Positions 49,803 through 59,627 of a stretch of DNA of 64,000 nt are shown here, in pieces. The stretch spans positions 310,001 through 374,000 of the forward strand of contig NZ_BALC01000001.1 in NCBI RefSeq assembly GCF_000612445.1. The letters are read 5' to 3'. A model generated the notes under the pieces. That model did no database searches, was not told where the DNA came from, and worked only from the letters and a program-made list of their open reading frames with translations. The first letter of the stretch is position 1; every line of letters starts with the position of its first letter. Source of the stretch: Liquorilactobacillus sucicola DSM 21376 = JCM 15457 (lineage in GTDB: Bacteria > Bacillota > Bacilli > Lactobacillales > Lactobacillaceae). The translations under genes and the position numbers were made by a program.

Positions 49803-50843
49803 ATGGATGAGTTACTCTATTTTTTTTCAAAGACTCAGCCTAGAAGACCAACAGTAGTTCGACAAGTGCTTTCAAATAAACGAACAGTATCAAATCTTTT
49901 TTGGGGGATGCGCTATGGGATTATCGACTGGCTTGCGGTTTGTCCGCGATTTGAGCGGGCAAAATTCGACGGTGAGATCAAGGAACTGATTAGGAGAGGA
50001 CGACTCATTGAGACTGGGGATAGAGAGGTTCTACTAACGGAAACAGGGGTAAAACAGTGTACTGCTTTTGAAAGTCAGCATTACAGAATCAAAAAACCAG
50101 CCATATTTGGCGCTCTTAAAACACAACTCTGGCAAGAGCTTTTGCGCCTTTTGGTTCAAGTGATCTCTGAAGCAAGTTATCATAACAGGAGGTATTTTGT
50201 TGTTGCCTCTTCATTTCAAGCGCAGACAATTATTAAGCGGTGGTATAAAGAAAATCGGCAATACGATTTAGGCCGAGTTTTGGGAGAACAATTACTCTTG
50301 TTTTTGGAAAATGTGGATAGACAGCATGCCGATATTTTTATGCAGCTTTTTTCCGGGCATGATGTCATTGCTAAAACGATAGAACAAGTAGCCGCTGACA
50401 CTAATTATTCAGCATGTGATGTACAATTTCTGTGGGAGGATTTAAGTGCAAGTTTAGCAGCATTTTTGTATAATGGATCCAGTATCTTTAAAAGCCTAGT
50501 GGCACCACTTATGGCTTCAAGTCGGCTTTCAAAAAGTGCGGCTGCAACATACGGCTTGTATGAGAGTGGCTTGCCGCTTTCTACAATTAAAACTAAGCGC
50601 AGGTTGAAAGAAAGTACAGTAATTGAACATCTCCTTGAGGCAGCTATCTTTGTACCAACTTTTGATTTTAAACGACTGCTTTCAGTAAAAGATTATTATG
50701 TGTTAAGACAGCTTTTTCAGGGGAATATTGACAATTGGAGTTATAAAAAACTTGAAAGTGTTGAGCCTACTGTTTCGTTTGCCAAGTTTCGATTATATCA
50801 GATCGAACAAACTAGGTTGAACGCGGACAATATTTCAGATTAA
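49803..50843 (+). CDS. ypbB: YpbB-like helix-turn-helix protein
   Basis: A 346-residue protein matching the Firmicutes YpbB family, which lies next to the RecQ-like helicase gene; its function is unknown. N-terminal segment TQPRRPTVVRQVLSNKRTVS and a C-terminal helix-turn-helix region (about 255-300, YGLYESGLPLSTIKTKRRLK) are recognisable. ATG 49803 is preferred, following AGAGGAGGGATAAAACG. It precedes recS by 44 nt and is probably its partner gene. Confidence 0.82.
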   Translation: MDELLYFFSKTQPRRPTVVRQVLSNKRTVSNLFWGMRYGIIDWLAVCPRFERAKFDGEIKELIRRGRLIETGDREVLLTETGVKQCTAFESQHYRIKKPAIFGALKTQLWQELLRLLVQVISEASYHNRRYFVVASSFQAQTIIKRWYKENRQYDLGRVLGEQLLLFLENVDRQHADIFMQLFSGHDVIAKTIEQVAADTNYSACDVQFLWEDLSASLAAFLYNGSSIFKSLVAPLMASSRLSKSAAATYGLYESGLPLSTIKTKRRLKESTVIEHLLEAAIFVPTFDFKRLLSVKDYYVLRQLFQGNIDNWSYKKLESVEPTVSFAKFRLYQIEQTRLNADNISD

Positions 50844-50887
50844 GCAAGCCGTTGTTAATATAGGTTCGGAGTGAGGTGGTGAAAAAA

Positions 50888-52342
50888 ATGAAAAATTCTG
50901 ATGAAAGATTGAAAGCAGCTTTAAAAAAATATTTTGGCTTTTCTGAATTCAGAAGTGGACAAAAGGAAATTATAGATAATCTGTTAGCGCACAAGTCAAC
51001 GCTTGCGATTCTGCCAACGGGTACAGGAAAATCTTTATGCTATCAATTGGTGGGAAAAATAAGCAGGAAACCAGTAGTTATTATCTCACCTTTAATCTCC
51101 TTAATGCAGGATCAAGTTGAACAATTGCGATTTGCCGGTGAAAAAAAGGTAGTGGCATTGACATCTGCTTTGCCATTCACGCATAAGCAATATGTGGTCA
51201 ATCACTTGGCTCAGTTTGATTTTATTTATCTTGCGCCTGAAATGCTGAACAAAGAAGAACTTGTTGCAGCCTTGCTAAAATTAGACCTGGCCTTACTTGT
51301 TGTAGATGAGGCACACTGTATTTCAAAATGGGGACCAGATTTTCGGCCGGACTATCTTGCACTGGGTGCATTACGCAAGTACTTACATTTCCCAGTGACG
51401 CTGGCACTGACGGCAACAGCAACCAAAAAGGTCGCAGATGATATCAGGAAAAGCCTTTTTGAAACGGAAAAAATCAGCGTAATCAGGCACTCGGTAGATC
51501 GACCAAATATTTTTCTGGCTGTTGAAAAGGTGACAAGTCAAAATGCAAAAAATCTGAAATTGATTCAGTTGGTGAAACGCCTGAAAACACCTGGACTGAT
51601 CTATTTTTCAAGCAAGAAAAAAGCTGATGAAATTGCGGATTTACTTCGGCAAAAAACTAGATTGAATGTTAGTTCATACCATGCTGGGCTGAGTGGAATT
51701 GACCGCTATGCCATCCAACAGCAATTCATGCGGGGAAAATTGGATATAGTTTGTGCCACCAGTGCTTTTGGCATGGGTGTTAATAAGAAAGACATCCGTT
51801 ATGTGATTCATTATCATTTGCCAGCGGATCTTGAGAGTTATCTGCAAGAAATAGGACGAGCCGGACGAGATGGTGGACAAAGTATTGCTGTTCTTTTGTA
51901 TCAAAAGAGTGATGCAGACCTTCAGCGTAGTTTGATAGAGAAGACTTTGCCTGAAAATGAAATGATCCAATATTACATGGATAACGCGCAAAGGTTGACG
52001 GGACGTGTTGGCGAGCAAGGCGAGTTGTTGGACTATTACCGTAAACAGGGGTTGTCTAGTGAAAAAATCAAGCAACTATTTTCAGAACGGCGGCGTGATA
52101 GGAAAAGCAACTTGAGTGAGATTTTAGCCTATATCAATACCGTTGGTTGCCGGCGTGACTACATAAAGAAGTATTTTGGAGAAAAAAGCAAAAGCCAGCA
52201 CAACGCTTTGTGTTGCCAGTTGATCGGGGATCAAATCCCATTTGAACAATTAGCGTTGACCAATAGTGAAGTCCTGACTGGCAGCAAAGTCTCCCAAAAT
52301 GGTGGATACAATAGAATTATTAAAAAACTTTTTAATTTGTAA
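50888..52342 (+). CDS. recS: RecQ-family ATP-dependent DNA helicase (RecS-like)
   Basis: A short RecQ-type 3'-5' DNA helicase of 484 residues. Motif I is LPTGTGKSLCYQL (about 39-51), motif II is DEAHCISKWGPDFRPDY (about 139-155), TATATKKV is motif III and the end of the second RecA-like domain shows QEIGRAGRDG (about 324). A zinc-binding region follows (about 380-450), but the HRDC domain is missing, which fits Bacillus RecS next to ypbB. ATG 50888 follows GAGTGAGGTGGTGAAA. Confidence 0.88.
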   Translation: MKNSDERLKAALKKYFGFSEFRSGQKEIIDNLLAHKSTLAILPTGTGKSLCYQLVGKISRKPVVIISPLISLMQDQVEQLRFAGEKKVVALTSALPFTHKQYVVNHLAQFDFIYLAPEMLNKEELVAALLKLDLALLVVDEAHCISKWGPDFRPDYLALGALRKYLHFPVTLALTATATKKVADDIRKSLFETEKISVIRHSVDRPNIFLAVEKVTSQNAKNLKLIQLVKRLKTPGLIYFSSKKKADEIADLLRQKTRLNVSSYHAGLSGIDRYAIQQQFMRGKLDIVCATSAFGMGVNKKDIRYVIHYHLPADLESYLQEIGRAGRDGGQSIAVLLYQKSDADLQRSLIEKTLPENEMIQYYMDNAQRLTGRVGEQGELLDYYRKQGLSSEKIKQLFSERRRDRKSNLSEILAYINTVGCRRDYIKKYFGEKSKSQHNALCCQLIGDQIPFEQLALTNSEVLTGSKVSQNGGYNRIIKKLFNL

Positions 52343-52438
52343 AAAATATAAAAGGAATTAATGGTTATCAGCAACTCTGCTATCTGGATAATTGTACTTA
52401 TGGTAAAATAAATTATAATAGTTTGGGGAGGGACAGGC

Positions 52439-53092
52439 ATGAGTCATAAAAATGAAGAGCAAAAAGGTGAGCAGCCTTGGGCAAAAACGTTTGAAGATGA
52501 ACGTGATGACAGTGGAAATTATTCACGAACGGCTAATCGGAAGAAAACACGTACTAACACAGTACTGACAACATCATTATTGATAATCTTTATTGCAATC
52601 ATAATTGGTACTGTGGCAGCGTATTTTTTTTCGCAACGAAGTTCGATGCAACCATCGTCTGAAGGGGATAATGTTAATGTGGTTGCTTCAACTTCAAAGA
52701 AAAAAGCAAAGAAAAGCAGTTCGAGTTCACAGGCAAGTCGAAAAAAATCGGGGTCAGCTGTTTCTAAAGCGAGTACGGGTGCCTCCAGTACAAACTCTAG
52801 TATAGAAAGCTCAAGTGCTGCAAGCAGCGTAGCGGAAAGTCAGCCAGCTAGCTCAGACACGAGCTCACAAGTTGCTGAATCCAGTTCCAGTACACAAGCT
52901 GAGTCTTCGTCTTCAGCCGCAGCTAACAGTTCAAGTGACGGTGGTGGCAGCTATGTTACAGTTGGTGCTGGTCAAGGAATATACCGTGTTGCGGTTAATA
53001 ATGGTTTGACCGTGGATGAGTTGCTACAGCTGAATCCATCTTTGGGTAGCGGATCAACTTTGACTCCGGGTCAATCTGTACGTGTTAAGTAA
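52439..53092 (+). CDS. LysM-domain membrane-anchored protein
   Basis: A 217-residue protein. A charged cytosolic N-terminus (about 1-40) precedes one membrane segment (about 45-66, VLTTSLLIIFIAIIIGTVAA), then a long Ser/Ala-rich linker (about 80-165, probably wall-spanning) and a C-terminal LysM domain (about 172-217, GIYRVAVNNGLTVDELLQLN) for peptidoglycan binding. The position before cmk matches the Bacillus ypbE neighbourhood. Exact function is unknown. Confidence 0.87.
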   Translation: MSHKNEEQKGEQPWAKTFEDERDDSGNYSRTANRKKTRTNTVLTTSLLIIFIAIIIGTVAAYFFSQRSSMQPSSEGDNVNVVASTSKKKAKKSSSSSQASRKKSGSAVSKASTGASSTNSSIESSSAASSVAESQPASSDTSSQVAESSSSTQAESSSSAAANSSSDGGGSYVTVGAGQGIYRVAVNNGLTVDELLQLNPSLGSGSTLTPGQSVRVK

Positions 53093-53132
53093 AAAAAGAA
53101 TTTTATTCATATGTTGTTAGGAGAGTTTTGTC

Positions 53133-53813
53133 ATGAATGATTTATTGCAAATTGCAATTGATGGCCCAGCTTCTGCAGGGAAAAGTACCGTTGCCAAAAT
53201 GGTTGCACATGAGTTAGGATACATCTATTGTGACACTGGTGCGATGTACCGTGCGGTTACATGGGCAGCCATTAAAAGGGGGATAAAGCTGGATGATAAT
53301 TTGGCTCTGGAGCACATGCTTTCGCAAATAAAAATTAGTTTCGCACCTTCTGTAAAAGGGCAACGAGTTTTTGTTGACCAAGATGAAGTTACAGACGATA
53401 TTCGACTGCCTGAGATAGCCAATAATGTTTCAACAGTGGCGGCCCAGCTCAGTGTACGAGAAGCATTAACCAAACGTCAGCAGGAAATTGCAATTAATGG
53501 CGGAATTGTAATGGATGGGCGTGATATTGGGACGACTGTGCTGCCTGACGCGCAAGTTAAGATTTTTTTGGTGGCGAGCGTCAAGGAAAGGGCTTTGCGC
53601 CGTTTCAAGGAAAATAAAGCCAAGGGAATAAAGGTGAATTTAGAAACATTGGAACAAGAAATAGCAGAACGTGATCGCAAAGACTCAACACGGGCTGTCT
53701 CGCCACTTGTGCAGGCAGCCGATGCAATTAAAGTCGATACGACTATATTATCAGTTGAACAAGTTGTTGCAAAAATTATGAAAATAATACAAAAAAAGGC
53801 AAAAAATGGCTAA
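53133..53813 (+). CDS. cmk: cytidylate kinase
   Basis: Cmk phosphorylates CMP and dCMP with ATP. The 226 residues are full length. P-loop IDGPASAGKSTVAKMVAHEL (about 8-27), CDTGAMYRAVTWAA (about 34) and DGRDIGTTVLPDA (about 129) are typical. The lid region RRKENKAKG-like RFKENKAKG lies at about 153. ATG follows TTAGGAGAGTTTTGTC. rpsA follows 80 nt downstream, as in most bacteria. Confidence 0.96.
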   Translation: MNDLLQIAIDGPASAGKSTVAKMVAHELGYIYCDTGAMYRAVTWAAIKRGIKLDDNLALEHMLSQIKISFAPSVKGQRVFVDQDEVTDDIRLPEIANNVSTVAAQLSVREALTKRQQEIAINGGIVMDGRDIGTTVLPDAQVKIFLVASVKERALRRFKENKAKGIKVNLETLEQEIAERDRKDSTRAVSPLVQAADAIKVDTTILSVEQVVAKIMKIIQKKAKNG

Positions 53814-53894
53814 AAGTGCATTTTCACTGGAATTTATTGTTAATTTCGGCTAAAATGGTACTTAGAGTTATAGTCGTTAAGGAGGACATAGTCC

Positions 53895-55112
53895 ATGAGT
53901 GAAGCAGATGCAAATAAGGATTTATTAGAAGCGTTAGATAGCGTCAGTGAGGTTAAGATTGGCAATGTTGTCAAAGGAGAAGTTTTGGCACTTGATGATT
54001 CCAAACAGGTTATTGTTGGAATTGAGGGAACTGGTGTTGAAGGTGTAGTACCCTTTAAAGAATTAGTTACTAAACCTGGTGAAGAAATTGAAGATACGGT
54101 TAAAGTCGGAGATGTTCTTGATCTTGTTGTTATCTCAAAGATTGGTTCAGATAAAGAAGGCGGCAGTTACCTTTTGTCGCAGCGCCGTCTGGAAGCAAGA
54201 AAAGTTTGGGATGAGATTGAGAAGGAATTTGAGGCTGGTGAAACAATTACGGCCCCTGTAACGCAGGTTGTTAAGGGTGGTTTAGTTGTTGATGCCGGTG
54301 TCAGAGGTTTCATTCCTGCTTCAATGGTTGATGATCGTTTTGTTGAAGATTTGAACCAATATAAGGGTCAAACACTTGAATTGAAGATCATTGAGATTGA
54401 ACCAAGTGAAAATAGATTAATTTTATCGCATAAGGAAATTGTTAAAAAAGCACGTGAGGCTAAGAAGGCTGAGACATTATCTAAGTTGGTCGTTGGTGAT
54501 GTTATTGAAGGCAAGATTGCTCGTTTAACAAGTTTTGGTGCGTTCATTGATCTTGGCGGTGTTGATGGTTTAGTTCATGTTTCAGAAATTGCTTATGAAC
54601 GTGTTGAGAAACCTTCTGATGTACTAAAAGTTGGAGAAACCGTTAAGGTTAAGGTTTTAGCAGTCGATCCTGAAAAAGAAAGAATTTCACTTTCGATCAA
54701 GCAGACATTGCCGCAACCTTGGGATGATCTTGATCAAAAAGTTGCCGAAGGAGATGTTCTTGAGGGAACTGTAAAAAGGTTAACAAGTTTTGGTGCGTTC
54801 GTTGAAGTCTTCCCAGGTGTTGAAGGTTTGGTTCATATTTCACAAATTTCACACAAACATATTGCTACACCAAACGAGGTGTTAACTTCAGGCGAAAAAG
54901 TTAAGGTCAAAGTTCTTAACGTACACCCTGAAGAACATCGTTTAGCTTTGTCAATCAAAGCACTTGAAGAAAAGCCAAGTCCTGCTTCAAGTGAAACAGA
55001 GGAAAAGCACACTGAAAACAATAGTGCTAAGGCGGAAGCCCCAGAAGAAAATACTGGATTTACGCTTGGTGATCTTGTAGGTGACCTCAAGGATGACGAA
55101 GAAGAAAAATAG
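53895..55112 (+). CDS. rpsA: 30S ribosomal protein S1 homologue
   Basis: A 405-residue S1 protein with four S1 RNA-binding domains, each showing a GxV/GxFG-type strand (for example KIGNVVKGEVLALD, GGLVVDAGVRGFIPAS, TSFGAFIDLGGVDGLVHVSE, TSFGAFVEVFPGVEGLVHIS). The four-domain Firmicutes form is shorter than the six-domain E. coli S1. The last 40 residues are acidic. ATG follows AAGGAGGACATAGTCC. Confidence 0.95.
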   Translation: MSEADANKDLLEALDSVSEVKIGNVVKGEVLALDDSKQVIVGIEGTGVEGVVPFKELVTKPGEEIEDTVKVGDVLDLVVISKIGSDKEGGSYLLSQRRLEARKVWDEIEKEFEAGETITAPVTQVVKGGLVVDAGVRGFIPASMVDDRFVEDLNQYKGQTLELKIIEIEPSENRLILSHKEIVKKAREAKKAETLSKLVVGDVIEGKIARLTSFGAFIDLGGVDGLVHVSEIAYERVEKPSDVLKVGETVKVKVLAVDPEKERISLSIKQTLPQPWDDLDQKVAEGDVLEGTVKRLTSFGAFVEVFPGVEGLVHISQISHKHIATPNEVLTSGEKVKVKVLNVHPEEHRLALSIKALEEKPSPASSETEEKHTENNSAKAEAPEENTGFTLGDLVGDLKDDEEEK

Positions 55113-55134
55113 TTTCTGATTGAAATCAATCTGG

Positions 55135-55170
55135 CTGGCTCAAAAGAAAAAACTTTTGGGTCAGTTTTTT
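55135..55170 (+). terminator. intrinsic terminator after rpsA
   Basis: CTGGCTCAAAAG (55135-55146) pairs with CTTTTGGGTCAG (55153-55164), G-U allowed, then TTTTTT. Confidence 0.85.
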
Positions 55171-55219
55171 GCTGAAATACTATTGGAATTAATGATTTTT
55201 TGAAAGCGAGGTGTTTTAA

Positions 55220-56530
55220 TTGTCCAATCCTGTAGTTGCAATTGTAGGTCGACCTAATGTAGGTAAATCAACAGTTTTCAACCGAATAGCTGGTGAGCGT
55301 ATTTCAATTGTTGAGGATATTGCTGGGGTAACACGTGATCGTATTTATACACACAGCGAGTGGCTAGGTCAAAAATTTGATTTAATTGATACTGGCGGTA
55401 TTGATATTGGTGATGAACCTTTTTTAACCCAGATAACAGAACAAGCTGAGATCGCAATTAACGAAGCAGATGTTATCGTGTTTGTCGTTAGTGTTAAGGA
55501 AGGTGTTACGGATGCTGACGAAAAAGTTGCTCATATTTTATATCGTTCAGATAAACCAGTAATAGTGGCTGTAAATAAAGTGGATAATCCCGAGCTAAAG
55601 GGAGATATATATGATTTTTATTCCCTAGGCTTTGGAGAACCTGTTGCCATTTCAAGTACGCACGGAATTGGAATAGGAGATTTATTAGATCAAGTTTGTC
55701 GTTCTTTCCCTGAAATGAATGAGCAAGAAGAAGACAATGAAATTAAATTTAGTTTGATTGGCCGTCCGAATGTAGGAAAGTCTTCCTTGGTTAATGCCAT
55801 TCTGGGTGAGAATCGAGTAATTGTTTCCAATATTGAAGGAACAACACGAGATGCGATTGATACCCCATTTGTTACGGAGTCGGGTGATGAGTTTAGTGTA
55901 ATTGATACAGCTGGTATTCGCAAAAAAGGAAAAGTGTACGAGAATACAGAAAAATATGCAGTACTTCGTGCTATGCGTGCGATTGACCGCTCAGATGTCG
56001 TGCTTGTTGTGTTGAATGCAGAAGAAGGAATTAGAGAACAAGATAAGCGTGTCGCGGGTTATGCTCATGAAGCTGGCCGCGGTATGATTATTCTGGTCAA
56101 TAAATGGGATACGGTCAAGAAAGATAATCGGACGATGCAAGAATTTGAAGATTTGATTCGCCGTGAGTTCCAATACTTGAGTTATGCACCGATTATCTTT
56201 GTTTCTGCTGTGACAAAGCAACGCCTAGATAAGCTGCCTGCTTTGATTAAACGCATTAATGAGAATCATGAACGTAGAATCAGTTCATCTGTGCTCAATG
56301 ATGTTATCATGGACGCAATCGCGCGGAACCCTACACCGACCGACAATGGTAAAAGACTGCGTATCTATTACACAACGCAGGTTGCTGTTAAGCCGCCAAC
56401 GTTTGTTATCTTTGTTAATGATACTGAACTAATGCACTTTTCATATGAAAGATTTATTGAGAATCAAATAAGAGAAGCTTTTGATTTTGTGGGAACTCCA
56501 GTACACATTATTGAAAGAAGACGCAAATAA
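55220..56530 (+). CDS. der: ribosome biogenesis GTPase Der
   Basis: Der (EngA) has two GTPase domains in tandem and a C-terminal KH-like domain, acting in 50S assembly. The 436 residues are full length. First G1 is [10 protein letters not shown] (about 7-16); the second is [16 protein letters not shown] (about 181). DTGGIDIG and DTAGIRKK are the G3 motifs, and NKVD/NKWD are the G4 motifs. The start is TTG after AAGCGAGGTGTTTTAA. Its codon use resembles the neighbours'. Confidence 0.96.
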   Translation: MSNPVVAIVGRPNVGKSTVFNRIAGERISIVEDIAGVTRDRIYTHSEWLGQKFDLIDTGGIDIGDEPFLTQITEQAEIAINEADVIVFVVSVKEGVTDADEKVAHILYRSDKPVIVAVNKVDNPELKGDIYDFYSLGFGEPVAISSTHGIGIGDLLDQVCRSFPEMNEQEEDNEIKFSLIGRPNVGKSSLVNAILGENRVIVSNIEGTTRDAIDTPFVTESGDEFSVIDTAGIRKKGKVYENTEKYAVLRAMRAIDRSDVVLVVLNAEEGIREQDKRVAGYAHEAGRGMIILVNKWDTVKKDNRTMQEFEDLIRREFQYLSYAPIIFVSAVTKQRLDKLPALIKRINENHERRISSSVLNDVIMDAIARNPTPTDNGKRLRIYYTTQVAVKPPTFVIFVNDTELMHFSYERFIENQIREAFDFVGTPVHIIERRRK

Positions 56531-56634
56531 TGTTCAATTTGAAGTTAAGATAGTTACTCTTTTTTGAGTTTTAAAGTGCAATGAACTTGAGAGATTTTTT
56601 CGCTTCTTTAGAGTTTAAAAAAAAGCGAAAAACC

Positions 56635-56663
56635 TTGTTATATTGGGCTTTATATGCTATCTT
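56635..56663 (+). promoter_or_regulatory. promoter of hup
   Basis: TTGTTA (56635-56640), a 17-nt spacer and TATCTT (56658-56663), about 114 nt before the HU start. Confidence 0.55.
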
Positions 56664-56776
56664 AGTAGGAGAGATAATGATTTGTTAGTCATTGTTTCAT
56701 CATTTTGATTCATTCAAAATGGAAGCTCGCAGATTAAATATCTGTGTATATATCTTCGTATGAGGAGGTGAAACAC

Positions 56777-57052
56777 ATGGCAAACAAAGCACAATTGATC
56801 GAAACAGTTGCAACTAAGACTGGTTTGACTAAGAAAGATGCAACTTCAGCTGTTGATGCTGTTTTTGAAACAATTCAAGACACATTAGCAGAAGGCGAAA
56901 AGGTTCAATTAATCGGGTTTGGTAACTTTGAAGTACGCCAACGCGCAGCTCGTAAAGGTCGTAACCCACAGACAGGTAAGGAAATTCAAATTCCTGCAAG
57001 CAAAGTACCTGCTTTTAAACCAGGTAAGGCTTTAAAGGATTCTGTTAAATAG
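56777..57052 (+). CDS. hup: DNA-binding protein HU
   Basis: HU, the small nucleoid protein, 91 residues. The HU signature [20 protein letters not shown] (about 46-65) with the DNA-contact arm is complete, and the N-terminal helices [19 protein letters not shown] are typical. ATG 56777 follows GAGGAGGTGAAACAC; the open frame further upstream is not translated as HU in relatives. A good terminator follows at 57080. Confidence 0.97.
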   Translation: MANKAQLIETVATKTGLTKKDATSAVDAVFETIQDTLAEGEKVQLIGFGNFEVRQRAARKGRNPQTGKEIQIPASKVPAFKPGKALKDSVK

Positions 57053-57079
57053 ATAGTGAATTACTATTCGTCTGAATGA

Positions 57080-57107
57080 AGTCGGGACTTTAGTCCTGAC
57101 TTTTTTG
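57080..57107 (+). terminator. intrinsic terminator after hup
   Basis: AGTCGGGACT (57080-57089) pairs with AGTCCTGACT (57092-57101), followed by TTTTT. Confidence 0.88.
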
Positions 57108-57187
57108 TTGCAGGTGTGAAAATTAGCCATGTTTTTCATCAAAAAATACTATTTTTATAACAATGATTAACAAAAAAGGATGATTTT

Positions 57188-58453
57188 ATGAGCTATTCAG
57201 CTAAAATAATTTCGATGATCGAAATGGGAAAGTTTGACGATGTTCAGTCAGAATTTGAAAAAGCTTTGCAAAACGACAGTGTTGATCTGATATATAGTTT
57301 AGCAGAAGAGCTCTATTCGATGGGCTTTTCAGAATTAGCTCAACGTGCATACCAATTTCTTTTGAATAAGTATCCGCAAGAGGATCAATTACGGACAGCT
57401 TTGGCTGATATTGCGATAAGTGAGGGGAACAATGATCAGGCGCTTAACTATCTAGCAGCAGTAAAACCTGATTCTGATGCGTATTTGAACTCGTTGCTAG
57501 TAGCAGCGGATCTATATCAGACACAGGGATTATTTGAAGTTAGTGAACAGAAGTTATTGGACGCAATTAGAATTGCCCCAGAAGAACCTGTTGTTATTTT
57601 TGCTTTAGCCGAGTTTTATTTTGATGTAAAAAAATATCATCAAGCTATTCCGCTTTATTTAAAACTGGTCAAATTGGGCATTGCTGAATTTTCACAGGTA
57701 AAGTTGGCACAACGGTTAGGTTTCTCATATGCGGTCAGCGGAAAATTTGAACAGGCACTTGGATATTTGGAACAGGTTCATGAGGATAATATTGATCTTG
57801 ATACACGATTTCAATTGGCTTTCACAGCGCTTCAGCTCAAACAATATGATGAGGCTATTAAAAACTTTACAAAGTTAAAAGAAAGTAGTTCTGACTATAC
57901 AACTGTTTATCCGTATCTTGCTGAAGCATATGAGCAGCAAGGTCTGCTGCAAAAGGCATTAGAGGTTCTTCAAGAAGGTCTGCGTGTCGATCAATATAAT
58001 ATTAAATTATATCAATTGGCTAGCTCAACGGCGCTTAAACTGCAGCAGCCTAAGTTAGCGGAACAGTATCTTCGTTCAGCCCTTGACTTGGATCCCGATA
58101 ATGCGACACTGCTTATTCAGCTTAGTAATCTGTTAGTTGAACTAAAAAGATATCATGAGAATATAGATTTGTTGACGGATTATCTTGAAAAAGGTGAAAT
58201 TGATCCGCAATTGAATTGGAATTTGGGTAGGTCATATGCCAAAATTGAGGATGATAAAAATGCACTTGCAAACTATCAGCTTGCAGAGCAGACCTTCAAT
58301 AATCAGCCCGATTTTTTGCGCGAAATAAGTTTCTTCTTCCGTAAGATCGGCAAGTTGTCAGCTGCTGAGAAGAGCGTGACAGCATACTTGAATATTGTTC
58401 CTGAAGACTTGGAAATGCTTGATTTACAAGATGAGTTACGAGATTTAAACTAG
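57188..58453 (+). CDS. tetratricopeptide-repeat protein (YpiA-like)
   Basis: A 421-residue soluble helical protein made of about 10 TPR-like repeats. Spacing of A/G at positions 8 and 20 is visible in segments such as YLNSLLVAADLYQTQGLFEV, PVVIFALAEFYFDVKKYHQA, PYLAEAYEQQGLLQKALEVL and WNLGRSYAKIEDDKNALANY. It acts presumably as a protein scaffold; no enzyme motif is present. The hup-TPR order matches Bacillus YpiA-like neighbours. ATG 57188 follows AAAAAAGGATGATTTT. Confidence 0.85.
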   Translation: MSYSAKIISMIEMGKFDDVQSEFEKALQNDSVDLIYSLAEELYSMGFSELAQRAYQFLLNKYPQEDQLRTALADIAISEGNNDQALNYLAAVKPDSDAYLNSLLVAADLYQTQGLFEVSEQKLLDAIRIAPEEPVVIFALAEFYFDVKKYHQAIPLYLKLVKLGIAEFSQVKLAQRLGFSYAVSGKFEQALGYLEQVHEDNIDLDTRFQLAFTALQLKQYDEAIKNFTKLKESSSDYTTVYPYLAEAYEQQGLLQKALEVLQEGLRVDQYNIKLYQLASSTALKLQQPKLAEQYLRSALDLDPDNATLLIQLSNLLVELKRYHENIDLLTDYLEKGEIDPQLNWNLGRSYAKIEDDKNALANYQLAEQTFNNQPDFLREISFFFRKIGKLSAAEKSVTAYLNIVPEDLEMLDLQDELRDLN

Positions 58454-58516
58454 ACTTAATAAATTAGTTATAACTATGATTATTTTTAGTAAATGCAGAA
58501 TTAAAGCACCTTGCAA

Positions 58517-58683
58517 GAGTGGAATATAAGTCAGTAAATTTGAGTACTAACGCGGAATTACGAACAAAGCAAGTGCTTTGCTATAAGTAATTCGGATAGA
58601 CAAAAATTTTGTCTTGTGGCCTACGATTACATGAAATAAATAGCGGAGCTAGGTTAAAAGCAATTTTTAACCTAGCTCCTTTC
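58517..58683 (+). repeat. dispersed intergenic repeat, copy E
   Basis: A full-length plus-orientation copy. It carries AAATTTGAGTACTAACGCGG (58536-58555), then a well-formed internal hairpin (GAATTAC...GTAATTC enclosing CAAAGC-AAGT-GCTTTG, about 58555-58592), and ends in GGAGCTAGGTTAAAA (58645-58659) with TTTTAACCTAGCTCC (58665-58679). It lies between the TPR gene and a convergent gene. Confidence 0.85.
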
Positions 58684-58689
58684 CTACGT

Positions 58690-59532
58690 TTAGTCAAATT
58701 TTTCTTTAGAGTCCTTAAAACGCCAATTGAGCTGGCGATAATAATTAAGTGATGGGGGAGTCAAACGCAATTTCAGTATAAGCTCGTTATCACTAGCATG
58801 TTGATGATTAGCTAAATATTGACAAACTGCATTTTGATAAAGTTTTTGTGGGCCGAGTAAAAAATCGCATTTAGGTTCGTCACTTTTCAAATACTTATGC
58901 AGAGCCGGTGAAGTTAGCTGAGGGCTAAGGGGGTCAAAACGCTGTTTAAGAAAAATATCGGCTGTATTTTGTTTTTGTTGCAAAGGTTGAATAAAAGTGT
59001 GGAATTGAAGCATGAAGTTGCTTTCAAAATTATTCAACTTCTCTTTTTTTAGAACTGTATAAAAATTCGGCTGTAAGAATTCGTTAATAGGATAAAAGTG
59101 CGCACAAAGAAGCAATGTTAATCTTGTATAAAAACTCAAATCATTATTAGCGAGTAAAGATTCGAGTTTATCTGACCAGTTTAGTGAGTCAATGAGCGGC
59201 TTAAAATTTTGTTTGCCCGTTAAAGTGAGCGTTGGCAATGATCGAATTAAGTTTTCATGAAATAGATATTCAAAGTAACGGTTAAGATGGGATAGAACTT
59301 TATTATAAGTTGAATATTTAGCTGAACGTTTTATGAGCAGCATCGAGAGATAATCACGAATATCACTTTCTTGCAGAAGGTTAACAGATGGTTTTTCTTG
59401 ATAATTAAAATTGAAGTGTCGTAAATAATTAAAAAAATCATTTAAATCGTGGCGATAGCTAGTGATAGTCGTTAAAGCCAACATTTTTCTGACTAAATAT
59501 TGTTCGAAACGATCCTGATATGGATAACTCAT
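58690..59532 (-). CDS. degenerate Xer/integrase-like protein
   Basis: A 280-residue protein whose N-terminal 100 residues look like a phage-integrase SAM-like core-binding domain (FEQYLVRKMLALTTITSYRH, STYNKVLSHLNRYFEYLFHE). The following domain has the size of a tyrosine-recombinase catalytic domain, but the expected Arg (ATGLRxSE), HxxRH and Tyr motifs are absent; only a divergent PINEFLQPNFY region can be aligned by eye. Catalytic activity is unlikely. It recalls XerD-like proteins of streptococci that lack catalytic residues. ATG 59532 follows GGAGGATAAAAAA; the upstream ATG at 59547 is inside that region. Confidence 0.72.
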   Translation of the reverse strand: MSYPYQDRFEQYLVRKMLALTTITSYRHDLNDFFNYLRHFNFNYQEKPSVNLLQESDIRDYLSMLLIKRSAKYSTYNKVLSHLNRYFEYLFHENLIRSLPTLTLTGKQNFKPLIDSLNWSDKLESLLANNDLSFYTRLTLLLCAHFYPINEFLQPNFYTVLKKEKLNNFESNFMLQFHTFIQPLQQKQNTADIFLKQRFDPLSPQLTSPALHKYLKSDEPKCDFLLGPQKLYQNAVCQYLANHQHASDNELILKLRLTPPSLNYYRQLNWRFKDSKEKFD

Positions 59533-59591
59533 TTTTTTATCCTCCATTTGAAAAATGTAAAATCTTACTTTAACTTATTATAAACAAAAAA

Positions 59592-59618
59592 TTGACGCTG
59601 CACAAACCGCAGCGTCAA
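59592..59618 (-). terminator. intrinsic terminator of the minus-strand YitT gene
   Basis: TTGACGCTGC (59592-59601) and GCAGCGTCAA (59609-59618) form a perfect 10-bp stem. On the minus strand it is followed by a T-run, so it ends the yitT-type gene. Confidence 0.85.
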
Positions 59619-59627
59619 AAACAATAT

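Noticed and set aside
58690-59532. Prophage integrase and attachment site
   Set aside because: Catalytic residues are lacking, there is no tRNA gene or direct repeat nearby, and no phage genes occur in the window.
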